Source: Pseudomonadota bacterium (GTDB lineage: Bacteria; Pseudomonadota; Gammaproteobacteria; Xanthomonadales; Rhodanobacteraceae). From it: DNA of 5,038 bases. The position numbers and the translations under genes were made by a program. The DNA is taken from positions 1-5,038 of the forward strand of contig JAJZGE010000200.1 of assembly GCA_021798675.1 (NCBI GenBank), written 5' to 3'. Below, one piece after another: positions 1 to 5,038 of this stretch. Each line of letters opens with the position of its first letter. The stretch's first letter is position 1. The notes beneath the pieces are model-generated. The model ran no database searches and was not told the origin of the DNA. It worked only from the letters and a program-made list of their open reading frames with translations.

Positions 1-224
1 GATCTGAATCCTTCGACGCGCGCGAACCCTTCGACCGCCACCGGATGGTCGGCACCGAATTGCTGGCGCGCTGTCTGCGGCGCAAGGGGCGAGTGCTGCA
101 GGTGCCCATTTCCACGCGCGAGCGCCTCGACGCTCCGCGTTTCGGTTCCTCGCTGCGCGCGAACCTGCGGCTGCTTCGCGCGCTTGCCTGGATGGTCCTG
201 GTGTACGCTGGAATCCCCTCATGA
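1..224 (+). CDS. C-terminal part of a probable family 2 glycosyltransferase (5' end outside window)
   Basis: The frame is open from the left edge (first whole codon at base 3) to TGA at 222-224, giving the last 73 residues. The tail has a TELLARCLRRKG segment, then LQVPIS, then TRERLDAPRFGSS and an LRLLRALAWM stretch. In polyprenyl-phosphate sugar transferases and related GT2 enzymes, the same order is found after the catalytic domain: a helix ending in a basic RRKG, a strand with a conserved VP, then an R-rich loop ending in GxS and a hydrophobic helix. The family's role is transfer of a sugar from a nucleotide donor at the inner membrane. The catalytic aspartates lie outside the window, so donor and acceptor are unknown. 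No transmembrane segment follows; the protein ends soon after the hydrophobic ALAWMVLVYAGI. The frame and glycan context make it coding; the family call is moderate. Confidence 0.62.
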   Translation, partial: SESFDAREPFDRHRMVGTELLARCLRRKGRVLQVPISTRERLDAPRFGSSLRANLRLLRALAWMVLVYAGIPS

Positions 225-383
225 GGCATGCGCGTCGCGCCCGAGACGGTCAGGAGCATCCGCCCCGGCTATGGCCCGGCGCCGAAATTCCTCCCGCAAG
301 TACTCGGACGGGAACTGCGCCGGGACGTCGTCGCGGGCATGCCGGTGACGTGGAGCGACCTCCGGACGGCCGCCGCCCGTTGA
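225..383 (+). pseudogene. Remnant of a nonulosonate (sialic/pseudaminic/legionaminic acid) synthase: SAF domain only
   Basis: Read from 225 (or ATG 228, 51 codons) to TGA 381-383, the product contains the run VRSIRPGYGPAPKFLPQVLG, then RRDVVAGMPVTW. NeuB/PseI/LegI synthases end in a C-terminal antifreeze-like SAF domain with a consensus close to ENVRSIRPGYGLxPKYLxxVLG, then a basic RRDIxxGTPLSW; the match is nearly full length over this stretch. Full synthases are about 340-350 aa and condense phosphoenolpyruvate with a hexosamine in an N-terminal TIM barrel. Nothing of that barrel is visible upstream in any forward frame; the preceding bases encode a glycosyltransferase tail. The ATG at 228 has GAGG only one base before it, too close to serve as a ribosome site, so independent translation is doubtful. 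I infer a deletion remnant. A free-standing 51-aa SAF protein is the less likely alternative. Which sugar the parent enzyme made cannot be told. Confidence 0.72.
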
Positions 384-387
384 AGCC

Positions 388-409
388 CGGATCGGCGGTC
401 GCCGATCCG
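388..409. terminator. Perfect 22-bp inverted repeat, probable 3' hairpin of the synthase remnant
   Basis: The arms CGGATCGGCG and CGCCGATCCG are exact reverse complements of 10 bp separated by GT. As RNA this gives a stem of 9 bp with a GGUC loop. It starts 4 nt after the TGA of the SAF remnant and lies 40 nt before the next start codon, a typical place for a transcription terminator or mRNA-end hairpin. No T-tract follows on the + strand (CAGTGACCTTGCAG), so an intrinsic Rho-independent terminator is not fully supported. It could instead be an mRNA-stabilising stem or a dyad-symmetric protein site. Confidence 0.45.
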
Positions 410-449
410 CAGTGACCTTGCAGTTCTCGACGCACAATCCGGACCGACC

Positions 450-1334
450 ATGTCGCCCTTGGTAAGCATCATCATCCCCACGCACCGGCCCGCGCATTTC
501 AGGCACGCCTTGAAATGCGCATTGCACCAGACCTACGGTCATCTGGAGATCATCGTCAGCGACAACAGCGGCGGCGCCGAGATCGAGTCCCTGTGCCGCG
601 AGCATCCGCAGGTGCGCTACCGCCGCAATGTCGATGGTGTGCCGTCCACGAATATCGCCGAACCGCTGCGACTGGCGCGCGGTGAGTTCATCAAGTATCT
701 GTTCGACGACGATTTCCTCTACCCCAACTGCATCGACACCATGCTCGGCTTCCTGGCGCTGGTCGACCAGCGCCAGCGCGATGGAATCGGGCTGATCACC
801 ACCTCGCGTCATGAGATGAACGACGTGAACGTCGTTCACAGCGAGAGGCGATTGGAGGGAGTACCGAATCCGCAGATCATCGGCGGATTGCAGGCCGTGC
901 GCAATCTGGCGTTGAACCAGCTGAACTTCATCGGTGAGTTTTCGACCGTTCTCTTCAGGCGCAGCCTGCTTGGCGATTTCGAGCCGCTCGACATCTTCCA
1001 CGCGTTCGGCCGGCGCTATCTGGGCGTGATCGACGTGCCGCTCTACGTCAATCTCCTGCTCAAGTCGAATCTGCTCTACATCCCGTTTTCGGTATCCGCC
1101 TTCCGGATCCACCAGGAGGGCGGATCGATCCCGACCGGCAGCCCGCACTTCCATTACGCCGTCTCCGACTGGCTTCAACTGCTGGAAAGCAGCTTCGAAT
1201 ACGGACTCATCACCCGCGATGAACTGACTGCCGGGGCTCGAACCTATCTGCAACGCTCCGCGAACTTCGAGCCGCTGTTCCCGGAACAACTCGGCGCCGC
1301 GCGCGAGCGCGCGCAGAAATACCTGTCGGGCTGA
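450..1334 (+). CDS. Family 2 glycosyltransferase (GT-A fold), 294 aa
   Basis: The product opens with VSIIIPT (residues 5-11), the first strand of GT2 enzymes. QTYGHLEIIVSDNS follows (27-40), with D38 in the nucleotide-binding position, and then the metal-binding DxD equivalent FDDDFLYP (D86-D88). Later landmarks are FIGEFSTVLFRRSLL (160-173) and FRIHQEGGSI (218-227), a pattern seen at the acceptor side of many polysaccharide GT2s. There is no signal peptide or membrane segment, so it is probably cytoplasmic and acts at the inner-membrane face. The 294-aa length is normal for a single-domain GT2 and nothing looks broken. ATG 450 directly precedes the first strand; no good Shine-Dalgarno is visible (CCGGACCGACC), and translation may be weak or coupled. 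It lies 115 bp upstream of the large modular transferase in the same direction, consistent with one transcription unit. Donor and acceptor sugars cannot be assigned. Confidence 0.9.
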   Translation: MSPLVSIIIPTHRPAHFRHALKCALHQTYGHLEIIVSDNSGGAEIESLCREHPQVRYRRNVDGVPSTNIAEPLRLARGEFIKYLFDDDFLYPNCIDTMLGFLALVDQRQRDGIGLITTSRHEMNDVNVVHSERRLEGVPNPQIIGGLQAVRNLALNQLNFIGEFSTVLFRRSLLGDFEPLDIFHAFGRRYLGVIDVPLYVNLLLKSNLLYIPFSVSAFRIHQEGGSIPTGSPHFHYAVSDWLQLLESSFEYGLITRDELTAGARTYLQRSANFEPLFPEQLGAARERAQKYLSG

Positions 1335-1439
1335 ACGGGACCGACGACCACGACGCGATAATGCCCGAACGCACTACCTGCGGCATCGACGCCGCGTTCG
1401 AGACCCCATCCGATCGAAAGCCCCGCGCCACGCTTCTCC

Positions 1440-1444
1440 AGGGA
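1440..1444 (+). promoter_or_regulatory. Ribosome binding site for the modular glycosyltransferase
   Basis: AGGGA lies 5 nt before ATG 1450 (AGGGA-ACTGC-ATG), a good Shine-Dalgarno match and spacing. The same frame is open further upstream, back beyond the end of the preceding gene, but has no ATG there. The site therefore decides the start, which also sits one residue ahead of the first GT2 strand (KVSVILVT). Confidence 0.7.
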
Positions 1445-1449
1445 ACTGC

Positions 1450-4400
1450 ATGAACAAAGTCAGCGTCATTCTGGTCACCCGCGACCAGGCTGCCCATCTC
1501 GAGGACTGCATCACCAGCGTGCTCACGCAGACCTTCGCGGATCTCGAACTTCTCGTTGTCGATCGCGCCTCGTCCGATGCCACGCCGGCGATACTCGCCG
1601 GCCAGTCCGATCCGCGGCTCAGACACTGGCGCGTCGAGGCCGACGTGGGCCCGGGTCAGGCCCGCGCGCTGGCCTGCGCGCAGGCCGGCGGTGAATTCGT
1701 GGCCATCGCGCACGCCGACTGCCACTTCGAGGCGACCAAGCTGGCCGAACAGATCGCCGTACTGGCGCAATGGCCGCAGATCGGCGCCGTTTTCGCACTT
1801 TCGACGCAGGACGCCGCGCAAGCCCCGTGCGATCGATACGGCTGGTTGCGCCGGCTGTTCGAGGATCCCGAAGCGCTGCGCACCCCGTCGGTGCTGATCC
1901 GGCGCTCACTCCTCGCCGGACTGCCCAACCACGACCGTCTGCTTGAACTCGCGGACTCCGAAGCATGGGTCCGATTGCTCATGGATCACGAAATCCACGT
2001 GATCCCGAAGGCTCTGGTGCGCCTGACCGGAACCAGGCCCGAACGCAGCGCGGCGGTACGTCGCAACTGGGAAGTGCGAAAGGTGCTGCGGCACTACGCG
2101 AATCTGAACGCCGATACGTACGAGAAGGTCTTTGGCGAAAGGCCCGTCGGCGACCCGCGAGTCGCGCTGGCGCGACGTGCACTGCTCGTGCCCTCGCGGC
2201 CATGGCAGGCATTCGCTCTGGATCTCTGGTACGACGCGCTGGGGAACACGCCGGCCGAGCAATGGGGCGAGTTCCTCGAGGCCACCGGACGCGTCGACGT
2301 TTTCGGGCAGAGCGAGATGCCGGTCCCGGCTCCGGCATCCGCTCCGGTGCTGGCGCCCGTGCGACCGCCCACGGCAGTGCTGCTTCACCTTCACTACCCC
2401 GAACTCTGGCCTGAATTCGCCAGCGCCATACGACGCATCGGCCCCTGCGATGTCTACGTCTCGCTGACCGACCGGGCCCGCGACGTCGCACCGCGCATCG
2501 CCGAGGACTTCCCCGGTGCGCTGGTCCTGCCGGTCGACAACCGCGGTCGCGACATCGCGCCTCGCATCGAACTCGCGCGTCGCGTACGCAACAAGGGCTA
2601 CACGCAGCTGCTTCTGCTGCACGGCAAGCGATCGCCGCACCTCAAGGATGTCGCGCAGATCAACGTGCCGTTTCTCCAGCATCGCGACGGCGACCGTTGG
2701 CGCCGCGAGCTGGTCGACGCGCTGGTCGAACAGGCTCCACGCGTCATCTCGACCTTCGAGCAGAACCCGCGCGTGGGGCTGATCGGCCCCAGCGGCTTCT
2801 GGCTCGGGCTGCGCGGAGACGCGAACCTCGACCGCACCATGGCACTGGCGCAGCGCATGGGACAGCCGATCGACCCGGCGCGTCACGGCTATTTCGCCGG
2901 ATCGATGTTCTGGTGCCGTCCGCAGGCGCTCGAACCCCTGCTGGCTCTGAACTTCGGCCCGCAGGACTTCGAGCCGGAATCCGGTCAGACCGACGCCACC
3001 CTGGCGCATGCCTGCGAACGCGCGTTCGCTCTCAGCGTCGAGCGGGCAGGCTTCCAGATCGCCGACACCGCGGGCACGCTGCTGGCGCAGCCGGCGAAGG
3101 CGCCGACCCCATGGATGATCGAGGCACGTTGCCTGCCCGCGGAGCGGGCCTGGGCGCAGGAGTTCCCGTTCGCCGCCAGCGCGTCGGTGCGTGTGGCGCT
3201 GGCGGTGGCACCGAACCCGGCGCTCTCCAACGACTCCACGCTGGCCAGTCTGTCGGACCAGTGGCTGGCCGCCGAAGCTGTCGAGCTTCCCGGCACCGCG
3301 CTGGCGAGCGGTCTGCTGCTCGAAGCCAACCGAGCCCTGCTCGCCACCGGTGGAACCTGGCTCGGCCTGCTCGACGCCGGCGACCGGCTCGCGCCGGATG
3401 CGGTGTTCCGCATGCGACACGCCATCGAGCTGCATCCCGAATGGCAGTTGCTCTACACCGACGAAGACAACCTGACGGCCGACGGACAGCATGTCAATCC
3501 GCACTGCAAGCCCGACTTCAACCTCGACTACCTGCGCAGCCTGCCGTACATCGGCGGGCTGCTGTTGATCCGGCGCGACCTGTTCGAGACTCTAGGCGGG
3601 TTCGATCCCGACGCCGAGGGTGCCGAGGACTACGACCTGCTACTGCGGGCATGGGAGCACCTGCAGGCGTCTGGCGACGGCGAGCGGGCCATCGGTCATA
3701 TCCCCGAGGTGCTCTATCACCGTCGCGTGGGAGCGAGCCACACGCGCAAATCGGTACCCGAACTGCTGGCCGTCACGCAACAGGTGCTGCAGGCCCATTT
3801 TCAGCGCCTGGCCATCGCCGCCGAGGTGCAACCCGGGCCGTTCCCACCTGCCATGCGCGTGCGCTGGCCGCTGCCGCCCGACAGGCCGATGGTGTCCATC
3901 CTCATTCCTACCCGCGACCAGCTGGGCATGCTGCAGCGCTGCGTCGAGTCGGTCATCGAGAAGACCCGCTATCCGGCCTATGAAATCCTGATCATCGACA
4001 ACGACAGCCAGAGCGACGACGCGGTGCGCTATCTCGACGCGATCGAATCGCGCGAGCAGGAACTGGGCGGGCGCCTGCGGGTCATTCGCGCACCAGGCCC
4101 GTTCAACTTCTCGGCCATGAACAACCTCGCCGCACGTGCGGCCCGCGGCGACTACCTGCTGCTGCTCAACAACGACACGGCGGCGCTGCACGAGGAATGG
4201 CTCGACGAGATGATGGGCCACGCTGTGCGCCCGGATGTCGGCGTGGTCGGCGCCAAGCTCTTGTACCCGGACGGAAAGATTCAGCATGCAGGGGTGATCC
4301 TGGGCGTACGCGGGCCGGCCGAGCACCCGTTCATCGGGCGCGCCGGGGAGGACCGGGGCTACTTCGGCCGAGCCCAGCTGGTGCAGGATCTCAGCGCCGT

Positions 4401-5038
4401 CACGGGCGCCTGCCTGCTGTTGCGCAAGGGCCTGTACGAACAGCTCGGCGGCCTGGACGAAAAGGCCTTCAAGGTGTCCTACAACGACATCGACCTGTGC
4501 CTGCGTGTACGCGCTGCCGGGCTGCGCGTGGTGTTCACGCCCAATGCGCTGCTGCTGCACGAGGGTTCGGCCAGCCAGAAGGGCCAGGTCGAGCAAAAGC
4601 CCGACGAGGCCAAGCAGAAGCGATTCGCCGCCGAGCGCGAGGCGATGTACGACAAATGGCTGCCGCTGCTGGCCCGGGACCCGGCCTACAACCGGCATCT
4701 CAGCCTGGCCACCACCGAATTCCAGCTGGACGACCAGGCGCCCCTCGCCTGGGATCCCGAATGGCGTCCGCGCCCGCGCATTCTTGTGCATCCGGCCGAT
4801 CGCGAGGGCTGCGGGGAATACCGCATCATCGCCCCCATGCGCGCGCTCAACCGGGCGGGCATGACCCAGGGCTGGGAGACCATGCGCCTGTTCCAGCCGG
4901 CGGAGATGCAACGTATCGACGCCGACAGCCTGGTCGTGCAACGTCAGATGGAATGGCCGCAGATCGAGGCGCTCGAGCGCAACGCGCGTCTGATGCGCGC
5001 CTTCCGCGTATTCGAGATCGACGATCTGATCACCAACC
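1450..5038 (+). CDS. Giant modular glycosyltransferase: GT2 + RgpF-type + GT2-like + GT2 + GT4-like start (3' end outside window)
   Basis: Every codon from ATG 1450 to the right edge was read and no stop occurs, giving 1196 residues plus one base. Modules in order: (1) GT2, about 3-190, VSVILVT, VVDRASSDAT and a degenerate HADC (88-91); (2) helical region and Ala/Pro-rich linker, about 190-307; (3) RgpF/rhamnan-synthesis-F domain, about 308-545, with LLHLHYP, NRGRDIAP (364-371), HGKRS (391-395), FAGSMFWCRP and GQTDATLAHACER (512-524); (4) shortened GT2-like domain, about 578-775, with LLYTDEDN (667-674), KPDFNLDYLRS and EGAEDYDLLLRA (723-734); (5) canonical GT2, about 813-1040, with MVSILIPT, IIDNDS (848-853), LLNNDT (905-910) and YNDIDLCLR (1011-1019); (6) start of a GT4-like domain from about 1105, with GCGEYRIIAPMRAL and VFEIDDLITN. 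Such fusions are known in surface-polysaccharide clusters. It is probably cytoplasmic and may build several linkages of one chain; the linkages themselves are unknown. Confidence 0.93.
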   Translation, partial: MNKVSVILVTRDQAAHLEDCITSVLTQTFADLELLVVDRASSDATPAILAGQSDPRLRHWRVEADVGPGQARALACAQAGGEFVAIAHADCHFEATKLAEQIAVLAQWPQIGAVFALSTQDAAQAPCDRYGWLRRLFEDPEALRTPSVLIRRSLLAGLPNHDRLLELADSEAWVRLLMDHEIHVIPKALVRLTGTRPERSAAVRRNWEVRKVLRHYANLNADTYEKVFGERPVGDPRVALARRALLVPSRPWQAFALDLWYDALGNTPAEQWGEFLEATGRVDVFGQSEMPVPAPASAPVLAPVRPPTAVLLHLHYPELWPEFASAIRRIGPCDVYVSLTDRARDVAPRIAEDFPGALVLPVDNRGRDIAPRIELARRVRNKGYTQLLLLHGKRSPHLKDVAQINVPFLQHRDGDRWRRELVDALVEQAPRVISTFEQNPRVGLIGPSGFWLGLRGDANLDRTMALAQRMGQPIDPARHGYFAGSMFWCRPQALEPLLALNFGPQDFEPESGQTDATLAHACERAFALSVERAGFQIADTAGTLLAQPAKAPTPWMIEARCLPAERAWAQEFPFAASASVRVALAVAPNPALSNDSTLASLSDQWLAAEAVELPGTALASGLLLEANRALLATGGTWLGLLDAGDRLAPDAVFRMRHAIELHPEWQLLYTDEDNLTADGQHVNPHCKPDFNLDYLRSLPYIGGLLLIRRDLFETLGGFDPDAEGAEDYDLLLRAWEHLQASGDGERAIGHIPEVLYHRRVGASHTRKSVPELLAVTQQVLQAHFQRLAIAAEVQPGPFPPAMRVRWPLPPDRPMVSILIPTRDQLGMLQRCVESVIEKTRYPAYEILIIDNDSQSDDAVRYLDAIESREQELGGRLRVIRAPGPFNFSAMNNLAARAARGDYLLLLNNDTAALHEEWLDEMMGHAVRPDVGVVGAKLLYPDGKIQHAGVILGVRGPAEHPFIGRAGEDRGYFGRAQLVQDLSAVTGACLLLRKGLYEQLGGLDEKAFKVSYNDIDLCLRVRAAGLRVVFTPNALLLHEGSASQKGQVEQKPDEAKQKRFAAEREAMYDKWLPLLARDPAYNRHLSLATTEFQLDDQAPLAWDPEWRPRPRILVHPADREGCGEYRIIAPMRALNRAGMTQGWETMRLFQPAEMQRIDADSLVVQRQMEWPQIEALERNARLMRAFRVFEIDDLITN
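2320..2370 (+). other. Ala/Pro-rich interdomain linker in the modular transferase
   Basis: Residues 291-307 read PVPAPASAPVLAPVRPP, a low-complexity stretch between the first GT2 module with its helical tail and the RgpF-type domain, whose first strand (AVLLHLHYP) begins directly after it. Such Pro/Ala segments usually form extended flexible tethers. It marks the domain boundary and suggests the two halves were joined as independent units. Confidence 0.7.

Noticed and set aside
825..839. Inverted repeat GTGAAC-GTC-GTTCAC
   Set aside because: Six-base arms inside the coding sequence of the 294-aa transferase; this size is expected by chance and no second copy was noticed.
219..1289. Open frame of 356 codons on the - strand
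   Set aside because: It covers the synthase remnant and the 294-aa transferase in antisense. The sense strand has clear family motifs and the antisense product has none.
1380..1395. Small hairpin GCGGC-ATCGAC-GCCGC in the gap before the modular transferase
   Set aside because: Only a 5-bp stem with no T-tract; too weak to call a terminator between two genes that appear to be co-transcribed.
1906..3504. Open frame of 532 codons on the - strand
   Set aside because: It lies wholly antisense to the modular transferase, whose frame has recognisable domains throughout. The - strand product has no motif I recognise and is rich in Arg, Gly, Ala and Val, as expected of a high-GC shadow.
2697..3983. 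Open frame of 428 codons on the + strand in a second frame
   Set aside because: It overlaps the RgpF-type and GT2-like modules. The product is mostly Arg, Ala and Gly with no motif, an out-of-frame shadow in GC-rich DNA.
3640..4941. Open frame of 433 codons on the - strand
   Set aside because: Antisense to the canonical GT2 and GT4-like modules. Composition is shadow-like (Ala, Val, Gln, Arg, His rich) and there is no recognisable domain.

Overview
The window is GC-rich, tightly packed bacterial DNA carrying part of a surface-polysaccharide (O-antigen, capsule or glycan) glycosyltransferase cluster. High GC, codons ending mostly in G or C, and the architecture of the large protein suggest a proteobacterium. 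A gamma- or betaproteobacterium is the best guess, but nothing here fixes the genus. All supported genes are on the + strand.

Layout: (1) bases 1-224 are the 3' end of a gene that looks like the C-terminus of a family 2 glycosyltransferase. (2) Bases 225-383, starting right after that stop codon and in the same frame, encode about 52 residues that match the C-terminal antifreeze-like (SAF) domain of NeuB/PseI/LegI nonulosonate synthases. The catalytic barrel is absent, so this reads as a gene remnant. A perfect 22-bp inverted repeat (388-409) follows its stop by 4 nt, as a terminator would. (3) Bases 450-1334 are a complete 294-aa family 2 glycosyltransferase. (4) From 1450 to the right edge runs one uninterrupted frame of at least 1196 codons, entering the window's end without a stop. 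It encodes a modular glycosyltransferase: GT2 (degenerate), a linker, an RgpF-type (rhamnan synthesis F) domain, a shortened GT2-like domain, a canonical GT2, and the beginning of a further GT4-like domain.

Inferred joint role: the genes would add successive sugars to a lipid-linked or surface glycan, with the modular protein possibly making several linkages. The RgpF-type domain suggests, without proving, a rhamnose-containing chain. The synthase remnant suggests the locus once also encoded a sialic acid-like sugar pathway (pseudaminic, legionaminic or neuraminic acid) that was lost or moved. Long open frames on the - strand over the large gene are treated as high-GC shadows. No RNA gene, mobile element, CRISPR array or origin was seen.
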